Shown here in pieces: positions 8,875 through 17,444 of a stretch of 64,000 bases of DNA; position 1 is the stretch's first letter, and each line of letters begins with the position of its first letter. This stretch comes from Flavobacterium rivuli WB 3.3-2 = DSM 21788 (GTDB taxonomy: Bacteria; Bacteroidota; Bacteroidia; Flavobacteriales; Flavobacteriaceae): contig NZ_KB899966.1 of the NCBI RefSeq assembly GCF_000378485.1, positions 62,001-126,000 on the forward strand, read 5' to 3'. Both the position numbers and the translations under genes were made by a program. Under the pieces are notes generated by a model, which did no database searches, was not told where the DNA came from, and was given only the letters and a program-made list of their open reading frames with translations.

Positions 8875-9555
8875 ATGAGCAAATGTGAACAATGTATTGT
8901 AAGGGAATTTAGTTCGCTAAAAACACTGAATAAAGAAGAGCTGCTCAGGATTGCCGATTGTAAATCGTCCTACATCATTAAAAAGGGCGAACCCATTTTT
9001 ACCGAAGGAGAAAACGTAAACGGCATTTTTTGCATTAAGGATGGTGTTTGCAAGCTCACTAAACTTAGTCCTAACGGTAACGACCATATTTTAAAGCTTA
9101 TTACTAAAGGCGAATTACTGGGACAACGCTCTATGATAAGCGATGAGCCTGTAAACCTTAGTGCTGTAGCCCTGGAAGATATGGAGGTTTGCTTCATACC
9201 AAAAACAGAGATTATGGGTTTATTTAACCAGAATAATAAATTCTCTATGGATGTTATGAAGGCTATTTGCGGCGACCTTAAAGACGCCGATGACCATGTG
9301 GTTGCTATGGCACAAAAATCGGTTAAGCAACGCTTGGCAGAAACCCTTATTTACCTTAATGACGCCTTTGGCATTAATGACGATAAAAGCCTTAAAATAA
9401 AACTATCGCGCGAAGAGCTTGCGGGCATGGTGGGTACAGCTACAGAAAGCTGCATCCGTTTACTATCTGAATTTAATAAACTTGGCGTGATAGAACTTTC
9501 CGGTAAAAAAATTACAATTACTGATATGGGCAGGCTGGACAAGCTTACAAATTAA
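8875..9555 (+). CDS. Crp/Fnr-family transcriptional regulator
   Basis: This 226-aa regulator has an N-terminal CEQC pair (C4, C7), a cyclic-nucleotide-binding-like beta barrel (about 25-130, with GEPIFTEGE and GEILGQR-like turns) and a C-terminal winged helix. The recognition helix falls near MVGTATESCIRLLSEF. Flavobacterial proteins of this type often open with CxxC and are linked to oxygen or redox control, but only two N-terminal cysteines are seen here, so an Fnr-style iron-sulfur cluster is not shown. The gene stands alone, with a palindromic element just upstream suggesting self-regulation. Candidate targets nearby are the divergent small protein and the exporter operon. Confidence 0.9.
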   Translation: MSKCEQCIVREFSSLKTLNKEELLRIADCKSSYIIKKGEPIFTEGENVNGIFCIKDGVCKLTKLSPNGNDHILKLITKGELLGQRSMISDEPVNLSAVALEDMEVCFIPKTEIMGLFNQNNKFSMDVMKAICGDLKDADDHVVAMAQKSVKQRLAETLIYLNDAFGINDDKSLKIKLSREELAGMVGTATESCIRLLSEFNKLGVIELSGKKITITDMGRLDKLTN

Positions 9556-9624
9556 AGAAGTTTGCCACGAATTACACAAATTATCAAATTTAATTGGTAA
9601 AAAAGCAATTCGCAGCAAAACATT

Positions 9625-11439
9625 TTAAACCAAAACCATTTCCGGAATTGCAATACCTTCTAATTGATTTTTATAATATTGCAGTTTGTCCAATACGTCC
9701 TGCTTCTCTCTTTGAAAGTAATTGTTGTTGGCAAACAATTCGTTGTAATAAGCAATTCCCTCCAATAAATTACTTTTAAAAGTATTCCATTTTTTAAGCT
9801 GGGCTTTGGTTATATCCTGTGCTACATTACCGATATCTTTAGCAAAGTAATCGATATATAATTGAAGTTCTTTTATAAAAAAGTTAGGCCTGTAAGCACT
9901 TGCCAATACATTAGCCTGTCCATAAATGTGGCGTACCATATCTTTTAAAGAAACTTCCTTATCAAAATAAGCCATATTAGGACCGGGACAAATAACTACA
10001 CCCTGCGCTTCGCCTTTTATAGTAATATGATTTTCTATATATGCAGGATTTGCAAGCCCTACACAAAGGCATGATTTTACGGTAATAGCTTCTTCTTTCT
10101 CTTTAAAGGCTTTTGCAGTAAGGGTGTCTTTTTGCAATTGAAGTTCTGCCAGCTTTAACTGTTGGTACTTGCGCGATGCTGTACATATACCCTGCTCATC
10201 ATACTCACGGCTTAGCGCCAATAGTTTTTTAGGACAGGAGCTGCCTGCTTTATGGTGGGCAATACGCATGTTTTTAAGGTGCTCGTTTGTAGTACCATTA
10301 ACCGTATTAAAAGGCACACCCAGTGGCGATATATCACTATGATAAAAATCAGATTCTGTGGCATTTGCTAATAAATTACGGGTGGCAGCATCTGTAGCAG
10401 TAGCCTCCGGAACCAATAAAAATGGCGACCCCCACCCTACTGAGTCTGCACCATAATGGCCGAGTAAAAATTCATGTTCCTGTGCAGTCCCTACTCCGCC
10501 CTGTACTGTAATCTTTAAATCTAAAGCCTGGCCAGGTATAGGCAATCCTTTACTATCAAGAGCCTTACACATTAGCTGGTGTCCGGTTTGTACCAATTCA
10601 TTTTTACGTAGTTTAAACTCTTCCATAATTGGGCCAAGCAATAGTCCGTCAGTCGCAAAAGCATGCCCGCCACAGTTAAGACCCGACTCTATACGGTATT
10701 CGCTAACCCAAACTCCTTTCTTTGCAAGAAAGCTGCCTTGTATCATCGCCGATCGAAAATCGCTTACCTTAAGGATTATCTTCTTTTTAAGCTGCCCATT
10801 TGCATCCGGTAAAAAACTGTCAAATTCGGCTATGTAATTGTATAATGAGGGGTTCATCCCTGCTGATAGTACAAGCGACGAACTTAAATTACTATTTGCA
10901 AAACCACGTAATGCGGCATGGGCATCATTGTACTCAGCAGGCAGTGCAATATTTTTAATATAATTTGCTTTATCTACCTTAGTCATGATATTAACATCTA
11001 TTGCTCCATGGCAAAGATGTTTGTTTACAAAGTTTCTTATTTCGTTTGTTTTATCAAACGGGCTTGAAACATAAAACTGTAGTGCATTTTTTATATCTGA
11101 TACCTGCGGCAGCATGGCTATAAAATTGTTTAATGCTTTTTTACTCGTAGCAAGTTCATCGCAAAAGGCAGCATATTTTTTCTTAACAATTTTATCTACC
11201 AAATTTAGGTATGACGTTATACGTTCAGCTCTATAATCCTGAACTTTCTGAGAAATTTCCCTGTATGGCAATTCAAATTTTTCGCTGTAAAAAGCGTTCA
11301 TTTTTTCCATCAGCTCGTCATCTACAATAGATATAACAGAGTCAATACCATAGTGTGCAACCCTTATAGGGCTGTCTATTGTATATGCAAGCCCCATAAC
11401 CGGTATATGAAACGTGTGAAGTTTTTTCTGTACATTCAT
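9625..11439 (-). CDS. Large protein of unknown function, possibly TIM-barrel/flavoenzyme-like
   Basis: This cytoplasmic protein of about 604 residues belongs to no family I can name with certainty. The middle contains QGGVGTAQEHEFLLGHYG followed by DSVGWGSPFLL, which resembles the phosphate- or FMN-binding turns of nitronate-monooxygenase-like barrels. Several cysteine motifs are spread through it: GLNCGGHAF, GSSCPKK, GICTASRKY and SCLCVGL, the last ahead of CPGPNMAYF. The end is helical, with FFIKELQLYIDYF. These could bind a metal or iron-sulfur cluster. The ATG at 11439 is favoured because the protein then begins MNVQKKLHTFHIPVMG. A start at 11481 would read through a perfect inverted repeat. 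The gene is transcribed alone, convergent with the Crp/Fnr gene. Confidence 0.7.
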   Translation of the reverse strand: MNVQKKLHTFHIPVMGLAYTIDSPIRVAHYGIDSVISIVDDELMEKMNAFYSEKFELPYREISQKVQDYRAERITSYLNLVDKIVKKKYAAFCDELATSKKALNNFIAMLPQVSDIKNALQFYVSSPFDKTNEIRNFVNKHLCHGAIDVNIMTKVDKANYIKNIALPAEYNDAHAALRGFANSNLSSSLVLSAGMNPSLYNYIAEFDSFLPDANGQLKKKIILKVSDFRSAMIQGSFLAKKGVWVSEYRIESGLNCGGHAFATDGLLLGPIMEEFKLRKNELVQTGHQLMCKALDSKGLPIPGQALDLKITVQGGVGTAQEHEFLLGHYGADSVGWGSPFLLVPEATATDAATRNLLANATESDFYHSDISPLGVPFNTVNGTTNEHLKNMRIAHHKAGSSCPKKLLALSREYDEQGICTASRKYQQLKLAELQLQKDTLTAKAFKEKEEAITVKSCLCVGLANPAYIENHITIKGEAQGVVICPGPNMAYFDKEVSLKDMVRHIYGQANVLASAYRPNFFIKELQLYIDYFAKDIGNVAQDITKAQLKKWNTFKSNLLEGIAYYNELFANNNYFQREKQDVLDKLQYYKNQLEGIAIPEMVLV

Positions 11440-11444
11440 TCTAT

Positions 11445-11474
11445 CAATATTTAATGCACAAATATTAAATATTG
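11445..11474. promoter_or_regulatory. Perfect 11-bp inverted repeat directly before a start codon
   Basis: CAATATTTAAT (11445-11455) and ATTAAATATTG (11464-11474) form a perfect inverted repeat with an 8-base spacer, ending 5 bases before the ATG of the 604-aa protein gene. It may be an operator or a leader hairpin that affects translation. If the longer start at 11481 were real it would be coding. Confidence 0.45.
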
Positions 11475-11565
11475 CACTCACTTAAAACCTGATAAATATC
11501 ATGTTGATGAAATTGCCGTTAAATTATTATTTATGAGTATTTATTAATCTACAATTTCTATAGAC

Positions 11566-11596
11566 TTTGTTATTAAATGATTCCGCCTTACATTTG
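11566..11596 (+). promoter_or_regulatory. Bacteroidetes-type promoter of metNIQ
   Basis: TTTG at 11566-11569 and TACATTTG at 11589-11596 match the TTG / TAnnTTTG boxes of flavobacterial promoters with a 19-base spacer. The metN start codon lies 20 bases beyond the second box. No SAM riboswitch-like structure is seen in the short leader. Confidence 0.75.
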
Positions 11597-11616
11597 CAGC
11601 CTGAAAAAAGCACTTA

Positions 11617-12648
11617 ATGATCGAATTAAAGAATATAACTAAAAAATTTTATAAAACCACCAGGGAGGTTACAGCGCTTAATAACGTATCACTACATGTA
11701 CCTAAAGGTAAAATTTTTGGTGTAATAGGTACCTCCGGTGCCGGTAAAAGTACTTTGATACGTATTATAAATTTGCTTGAAAAACCTACAACCGGCGATG
11801 TTATTGTTGATGGAATATCGCTTCCCGGCCTTAGTAACTCGCAGCTTGCAAAAGAACGCAGACAGATAGGTATGATATTTCAGCATTTTAATTTACTGAC
11901 ATCAAGAACGGTATATCAAAATATAGCTTTTGCCCTGGAACTTGCCAATACTCCTAAAAACGTTATAGATGAAAGGGTAAAAGAATTATTAAAGCTCGTT
12001 AACCTTGAGGAAAAAATAAACGATTATCCCGCAAGCCTTTCGGGCGGGCAAAAGCAGCGTGTTGCCATTGCAAGGACATTGGCAAATAACCCAAAAATTT
12101 TATTGTGCGATGAGGCAACCAGTGCGCTCGATCCTGCCACAACACGCTCGATTTTAAATTTGCTTAAAGACATTAATAAAAGGCTTAACATTACTATTTT
12201 GCTGATTACCCACCAAATGGAAGTTGTAAAAGCCATTTGCGATGAAGTAGCTGTAATAAGCAATGGCGAACTTATAGAGCAGGGAACAGTAGGCGAAATA
12301 TTTGCCAACCCCAAACATGAACTTACGCAGGAGTTTATAGCATCGTCATTGCATATTGAGATCCCTGCAATTTATAATGATAAAATTACAACGGCTTACG
12401 TTAAGGGATTGAGCAGCATGGTACGGTTAGAACTTAGTGGAAACAGCGTAGATGAACCCGTACTCACCGATGCTGCAAAACAATTTGGCATTGGTGCAAA
12501 AATCATCAGTGCGCAAACATCTTATGCAGGCGATACCAACTTTGGGATAGTGATCATAGAACTGTCCGGTGAATTCTCGCAGCAGTTTGAAGCATTAAAG
12601 CTCTTCCGTGAAAAAAATATTAAAACTGAAATACTTGGCTATGTCTGA
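11617..12648 (+). CDS. metN: Methionine ABC transporter ATP-binding protein MetN
   Basis: This 343-aa ATPase drives import of methionine. Walker A is GTSGAGKST (38-46), the signature LSGGQ (141-145) and Walker [10 protein letters not shown] (161-169). The H-loop appears in [10 protein letters not shown]. After about residue 260 comes a C-terminal NIL-type domain, which in MetN binds methionine and inhibits transport when the cell has enough. It is the first gene of a metN-metI-metQ operon and overlaps metI by 8 bases. The full set of three and the C-terminal domain make the assignment firm. D-methionine or methionine-derivative transport is the usual variation. Confidence 0.95.
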   Translation: MIELKNITKKFYKTTREVTALNNVSLHVPKGKIFGVIGTSGAGKSTLIRIINLLEKPTTGDVIVDGISLPGLSNSQLAKERRQIGMIFQHFNLLTSRTVYQNIAFALELANTPKNVIDERVKELLKLVNLEEKINDYPASLSGGQKQRVAIARTLANNPKILLCDEATSALDPATTRSILNLLKDINKRLNITILLITHQMEVVKAICDEVAVISNGELIEQGTVGEIFANPKHELTQEFIASSLHIEIPAIYNDKITTAYVKGLSSMVRLELSGNSVDEPVLTDAAKQFGIGAKIISAQTSYAGDTNFGIVIIELSGEFSQQFEALKLFREKNIKTEILGYV

Positions 12649-13294
12649 TTCTACCATAACACTTTTATTAAACGGCACGTGGGAAACTATTATGATGACT
12701 TTTACGTCAGGATTTTTTGGATTTGCATTAGGCCTGCCTGCCGGTATACTTCTTTTTCTAACTCGCAAAGATCAAATCCTGCAAAATACAGCATTAAATA
12801 AGAGCCTTTCTGTACTGGTAAATATATTCAGGTCGATACCATTTATTATACTTATCGTTTGGATGATACCTTTTACCCGTGCATTGGTAGGCACATCTAT
12901 TGGGGTAAGTGCTGCATTGGTTCCCTTAAGTATAGGAGCCGCTCCTTTTATTGCCCGCCTTGTAGAAAATAGCCTTTTGGGTTTACCATCAGGCCTTATT
13001 GAGGCTGCAAGGGCTCTGGGCGCGACGCCATGGCAAATTGTATACAAAGTTTTATTGCCGGAGGCTCTCCCGTCATTAATTAATGCAGCATCTATTACGC
13101 TAATAACCCTTGTAGGTTATTCTGCAATGGGTGGCGCGGTTGGTGCCGGCGGGCTTGGGCAAATAGGTTATCAGTACGGTTATATAGGTTATGATGCTGT
13201 TATAATGAATACTGTGCTTGTATTACTGGTACTGCTTGTTTTTGCTATACAATTTGCCGGAGATAAACTATCTAAGAGTTTTGACCACCGATAA
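12641..13294 (+). CDS. metI: Methionine ABC transporter permease MetI
   Basis: This 217-aa inner-membrane permease has about five membrane helices and the cytoplasmic EAA loop ([20 protein letters not shown]) that contacts MetN. The length matches the family. I chose the ATG at 12641, which overlaps the end of metN by 8 bases (ATGTCTGA). An ATG at 12608 would add eleven lysine-rich residues not expected in the family. metQ follows after 28 bases, completing the importer. Confidence 0.95.
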   Translation: MSDSTITLLLNGTWETIMMTFTSGFFGFALGLPAGILLFLTRKDQILQNTALNKSLSVLVNIFRSIPFIILIVWMIPFTRALVGTSIGVSAALVPLSIGAAPFIARLVENSLLGLPSGLIEAARALGATPWQIVYKVLLPEALPSLINAASITLITLVGYSAMGGAVGAGGLGQIGYQYGYIGYDAVIMNTVLVLLVLLVFAIQFAGDKLSKSFDHR

Positions 13295-13322
13295 AAATCT
13301 TTAAATCCTAATTATACAATTT

Positions 13323-14141
13323 ATGAAAACCATATTTAAAATATCTATACTAACCATACTATCTGGATTCTCTTTAATCGTAACAAATTGTGGTGGCGAT
13401 AAAAAAAATGACCCTCATCATATTAAAGTGGGCGTTGCAGCGGGACCGGAATTTGTAGTGGCACAGGCAGCACAAAAAGTTGCCAAAGATAAATATGGCC
13501 TTGAGGTAGAGTTAATATCCTTTAATGACTACGTTATACCTAATGAAGCTTTAAACAATGGCGATATAGACGCTAATGCCTTTCAGCATAAGCCTTACCT
13601 TGATGAGCAATCTAAGCAAAGAGGTTATAAGCTTGCCATAGTGGGTAAAACATTTATATACCCCATAGCGGCCTATTCTAAAAAAATTAAATCGCTTACA
13701 GACCTTAAACCCGAAAGCACAATAATTATTCCTAACGATCCTACAAACGGCGGGCGTTCTTTATTGCTGCTTGAAAAAAATGGTTTGATAACGCTTAAAG
13801 AAGGTGTTGGTCTTTTGCCAAAATTAACGGATATTACAGCTAACCCAAAAAACCTGAAAATACTGGAACTTGAAGCACCACAAATACCTCGTGCATTAGA
13901 TGATCAAAATGTAACTGTTGCTATTATCAATAATACATTTGCATCTCAGGCAGGCTTAGTACCATCGCGCGATGCGCTATTTGTAGAAGATAAAGATTCA
14001 CCTTATGTAAACCTTGTTGTAACGCGTGAGGATAATAAAGATGAAGAAAAAGTACAGCAGTTTGTAAAAGCATACCAGTCTGCCGAAGTAGAAAAAGCAG
14101 CCGAAAAAGAATTTAAAGGTGGCGCAGTAAAAGGCTGGTAG
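13323..14141 (+). CDS. metQ: Methionine-binding lipoprotein MetQ (NlpA family)
   Basis: This 272-aa lipoprotein has a signal peptide ending at the lipobox IVTNC, with C23 as the lipidated residue. The binding protein follows: IKVGVAAGPE opens the first lobe, then LEVELISFNDYVIPNEAL and DIDANAFQHKPYLDE, both classic for MetQ/NlpA. It hands L-methionine to MetI-MetN in the inner membrane. The gene is last in the metNIQ operon. No clear terminator hairpin follows, and the next gene starts 43 bases on. Confidence 0.95.
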   Translation: MKTIFKISILTILSGFSLIVTNCGGDKKNDPHHIKVGVAAGPEFVVAQAAQKVAKDKYGLEVELISFNDYVIPNEALNNGDIDANAFQHKPYLDEQSKQRGYKLAIVGKTFIYPIAAYSKKIKSLTDLKPESTIIIPNDPTNGGRSLLLLEKNGLITLKEGVGLLPKLTDITANPKNLKILELEAPQIPRALDDQNVTVAIINNTFASQAGLVPSRDALFVEDKDSPYVNLVVTREDNKDEEKVQQFVKAYQSAEVEKAAEKEFKGGAVKGW

Positions 14142-14184
14142 TTTAACCTAATAAAGTTATTTTTGGCAAACTATATTTACATTT

Positions 14185-14811
14185 ATGCAAATACAATATT
14201 TGTTTGAACTTTTAGGTACCTGCTTCTTTGCAATTTCCGGTGCTTTGGTGGCCAATAATAAGTCGGCACCAGATTGGTTCGGGGTAACTTTTATAGGTTT
14301 CATTACCGCTATTGGCGGTGGTAGCCTTAGAGATATATTATTAGGCAGCTATCCCATAGGTTGGGTAAAAGATGTACATTTTATATATGCAATATTAGCA
14401 GGAACGCTGCTTGCAAGCATTTTTTATACAACGCTGCACAAGCTGCGTAAAACGCTTTTTTTGTTTGATACGCTGGGTATTGCATTATTCACCATAGTGG
14501 GTACAGAGAAAGCGCTCGGGCTTGGTGCCGGTCCTGTTACTGCTGCAATTATGGGAATGTTTAGCGCTGTAATGGGAGGAGTATTGCGGGATATACTTAC
14601 CAATGAAATCCCTATAATCTTTCATAAAGAAATATATGCCACTGCCTGTCTTACAGGAGCGGCATTATATCTTTTATTGTTTTATTTTAATATAGACAGG
14701 AACCTTAATTTTTGGCTTTCAGGAGCACTAATTGCAGGGATAAGAATATTGGCAGTAAGGTACAATCTTAGCCTTCCAAAATTCAGGAAAGACACCGCCG
14801 ATACTATTTGA
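14185..14811 (+). CDS. TRIC / UPF0126 family membrane protein
   Basis: This 208-aa protein has about seven membrane helices built from two similar halves. Each half carries the family glycine motif followed by LRDIL (GGGSLRDILLG and GGVLRDILTNEIP). Bacterial members are distant relatives of trimeric intracellular cation channels and are thought to pass monovalent cations, although some are annotated as glycine or unknown transporters. The gene follows metQ closely, and its last 8 bases overlap the end of the convergent lactate dehydrogenase gene, leaving no room for a separate terminator. Confidence 0.88.
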   Translation: MQIQYLFELLGTCFFAISGALVANNKSAPDWFGVTFIGFITAIGGGSLRDILLGSYPIGWVKDVHFIYAILAGTLLASIFYTTLHKLRKTLFLFDTLGIALFTIVGTEKALGLGAGPVTAAIMGMFSAVMGGVLRDILTNEIPIIFHKEIYATACLTGAALYLLLFYFNIDRNLNFWLSGALIAGIRILAVRYNLSLPKFRKDTADTI

Positions 14812-15952
14812 TTAGGTGATTCGGGAAATCTTCCACTTTCTCACAACACACCTGTTCCATAACCTGTTGCAGTTGTATTTTTAGCATAGAGATGGCGTGG
14901 TTACCACCTTCATTGCCTAATGCCGCTACGCTGTACATAAACGTCCTGCCCAGGAATGTAAAGTCGGCACCGCTGGCAAGTGTCCTCGCTACATCTACGC
15001 CCGAACGGATACCGCTATCCATCATAACCTTTATTTGTCCTTTATATTTTTCAACAATAGGATGCATAGATGCTATGGCACTCTGCCCGGCATCAAGCTG
15101 CCTGCCACCGTGGTTAGATACTATTACACCATCAAAACCAAGGCGTATTGCCATCTCTACATCTTCTTCGCTTGCCACACCTTTAAGCACAAGTTTACCT
15201 TTCCACTTATCCCTTACAGGCGCTATGCGCTCTTCGTTTAACCTGCCCGAAAATGTCCGGTTCATAAACTGGCCCAACTGCTTCATATTCATTCCCTTTT
15301 CCATGTAGGGTTTTAGGGTTTCAAAAGCCGGTTGCCCGTGTATCAGTGTTTTAAGAGCCCATTCCGGCCTGCCCAGTATTTGCAATATATTCCGTACCGA
15401 CATACTTGGCGGCATTGCAAGGCCATTACGAATATCTCTTGGCCTAAAACCAAATGTAGGTACATCACTTAGTGCTACGAGTACAGGATATTCAGCATCG
15501 GCGGCACGTTGTATAATACTGTCCCTAACACTTGCTTCTGCCGGATGGTATAACTGGTACCACGCCCTGCCTTGGGTAATTTCTGCAATACGCTCTATAC
15601 TTGCAGTTGTAACAGTACTAAGAATAAATGGAATGTTATGTTCAAATGCAGCTTTTGCCAATATTTCCGGCGCATTAGGCCACATAAGTCCTTGTAATCC
15701 TACGGGCGATATACCAAATGGGGCATCATACGTGTGGCCAAACAATTCTGTCTTCATTTCAGAACGTTCGTGTTTGGTAAGGTAGTAGGGTTTTAACTCT
15801 ACATTACGTATATCGGCAGTGTTTTTTATAAGGTTTACATCCTCATTACAGCCACCATCAAGATATTCAAAAGCAAATCGTGGTATTTTACGCTTAGCCT
15901 GTTTTATTAAATCTTCGACCGATGGATAACTGCTATTATATTTTAACTGCAT
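14804..15952 (-). CDS. lldD: FMN-dependent L-lactate dehydrogenase (LldD type)
   Basis: This 382-aa alpha-hydroxy-acid oxidase-type TIM barrel would oxidise L-lactate to pyruvate and pass electrons to the respiratory chain. It begins with PSVEDLIKQAKRKIPRFAFE and carries the signature VSNHGGRQLD with the catalytic His at 281, and GIRSGVDVARTLASGA with the FMN phosphate-binding region. It is the last gene after the rhamnose cluster, 104 bases beyond the kinase gene. The aldolase/dehydrogenase upstream makes L-lactate from rhamnose, so this enzyme would finish that branch. Other 2-hydroxy acids cannot be ruled out, but the context favours lactate. Confidence 0.85.
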   Translation of the reverse strand: MQLKYNSSYPSVEDLIKQAKRKIPRFAFEYLDGGCNEDVNLIKNTADIRNVELKPYYLTKHERSEMKTELFGHTYDAPFGISPVGLQGLMWPNAPEILAKAAFEHNIPFILSTVTTASIERIAEITQGRAWYQLYHPAEASVRDSIIQRAADAEYPVLVALSDVPTFGFRPRDIRNGLAMPPSMSVRNILQILGRPEWALKTLIHGQPAFETLKPYMEKGMNMKQLGQFMNRTFSGRLNEERIAPVRDKWKGKLVLKGVASEEDVEMAIRLGFDGVIVSNHGGRQLDAGQSAIASMHPIVEKYKGQIKVMMDSGIRSGVDVARTLASGADFTFLGRTFMYSVAALGNEGGNHAISMLKIQLQQVMEQVCCEKVEDFPNHLIK

Positions 15953-16056
15953 TGTAAATTTTTTGATCTTTCTGCACTATTGTATACTACTGTAAAGATA
16001 TATGTTATCTTTTATACAAAAAACAGAAAATAGATATTATAAAAGTAAAACGATAG

Positions 16057-17433
16057 TTACACGTCAAAGAAAAGTGGTACAAGCTTTTTCATTCTATAAT
16101 TTTCTTTCAGGAATTTAGAGGTTACCTGCTTGTCTGATATTACCATGGCTGCCCCAAGTGCCGAACCTAACGGCGACTGTGTAGACAACACTTTAAAATT
16201 ACTAAAATGGTGCGACATGAGTTTCATAAACACATCATTATCTGTAAAGCCGCCGTCTATATATATAGTCCTTATCTCACTATTGCCTATAGCGTTACTT
16301 ATGGTATCTATTTGCAGTTCCATAAGCTCTATCATAAGCTGGTGATAGGCTTCTTCAAAAGTAGCAAAATGCTCTAAATCTGTTTCCTGTGGCAGGCGTT
16401 GCAATGAAATACCTTCAAATTTGAAATACACTTTAGGCTTCTCTATAAGCTTTAAGTAAATGTCCTGATTAAACTGTACTTCAAGATGATAGCCATATTC
16501 TTTTTTATAATAATCGGTAAGTTTTTCTACCTGAAGGCGGTACTCGTTGCCCATAAAAAAACGGGAAGCTTTTACACGCTTGCCATCTATACGTAAATAA
16601 TTAAGGCTGTTGTTCTTAATATCAGCTTCTGTAAGGCTTTCAGAGTTGTACGGGTTTAATGCTATACTCCATGTTCCTGTAGAGAGCAACAGGAACGGCT
16701 TTTTTTTGCTTAAAATATAGGGTAGTAAGGCCGACGAACTGTCGTGTATACCTACACCTATTTTAATCTTTTTGTCTTTATAAGATGTATTAATACTTGC
16801 CGATGTGGGTACTATGGGCGGCAATATCCTGTCGATACCTTCGGCATATACCCAGGCATGATAATCTTCGCTATCATAGTCCCAAAGGCTTGTATGGCAG
16901 CCAATGCTTGTATACTCACTTACCGGAATACCTGTAAACAAAAATGACAGGTATTGCGGCAGGTGAAGACTATATTTTATCTTACTAAAAACATCCGGCT
17001 TAGTTTGCTTTAGCCAAAATAACTGCATACCGCTATTAAGCATACCAGATTGAGGGGAAGCAGTCTGAGCAGCAACAGTTAATAAATTGCCATGCTTTTC
17101 AGCGAATGTTTTAGTTACTTCTTCAGGAAATTCTTTAGTATAATTATATAAAGGTGTAAGTGCTTTGCCTTTGTAATCTAAATGTACGAGGCTCGCACCG
17201 TAAGAAGAAAAATTAAGCGTTTTAACATCAAACCCCTGATTTTCAAGAATGGTGTCAAAGGTTTTTTTTATCCAGCCGCGCAGGGCTTCAAGGTCTTCCG
17301 TTTCAAAACCGTCTTCGTCTACAGTAAGCGGGAGGTTTACATACTCCCTATGAACCTCATTATAGTTATCATCAAAAAGGAAGAATTTTTTATTGGTCTT
17401 CCCAATATCAAAAACGGCATTCACTTTTACCAT
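16057..17433 (-). CDS. rhaK: L-rhamnulose kinase (FGGY family)
   Basis: This 458-aa sugar kinase opens with the phosphate-binding motif FDIGKTNKKFFLFD and has GIHDSSSALLPYI, where the Asp is the expected catalytic base. The second ATP-binding region is LLSTGTWSIALNP, and the adenosine motif IYIDGGFTDNDVFM lies near the end. It should phosphorylate L-rhamnulose to L-rhamnulose 1-phosphate in the cytoplasm. The gene starts 11 bases after the isomerase gene in the rhamnose operon, which fixes the likely substrate. By sequence alone it could also be an L-fuculose kinase. Confidence 0.85.
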   Translation of the reverse strand: MVKVNAVFDIGKTNKKFFLFDDNYNEVHREYVNLPLTVDEDGFETEDLEALRGWIKKTFDTILENQGFDVKTLNFSSYGASLVHLDYKGKALTPLYNYTKEFPEEVTKTFAEKHGNLLTVAAQTASPQSGMLNSGMQLFWLKQTKPDVFSKIKYSLHLPQYLSFLFTGIPVSEYTSIGCHTSLWDYDSEDYHAWVYAEGIDRILPPIVPTSASINTSYKDKKIKIGVGIHDSSSALLPYILSKKKPFLLLSTGTWSIALNPYNSESLTEADIKNNSLNYLRIDGKRVKASRFFMGNEYRLQVEKLTDYYKKEYGYHLEVQFNQDIYLKLIEKPKVYFKFEGISLQRLPQETDLEHFATFEEAYHQLMIELMELQIDTISNAIGNSEIRTIYIDGGFTDNDVFMKLMSHHFSNFKVLSTQSPLGSALGAAMVISDKQVTSKFLKENYRMKKLVPLFFDV

Positions 17434-17444
17434 TGTTTCTTTAT

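Noticed and set aside
11475..11616. Possible SAM riboswitch before metN
   Set aside because: The promoter box is only 20 bases from the start codon, leaving too little leader for a known SAM-binding RNA. No conserved stem was seen.
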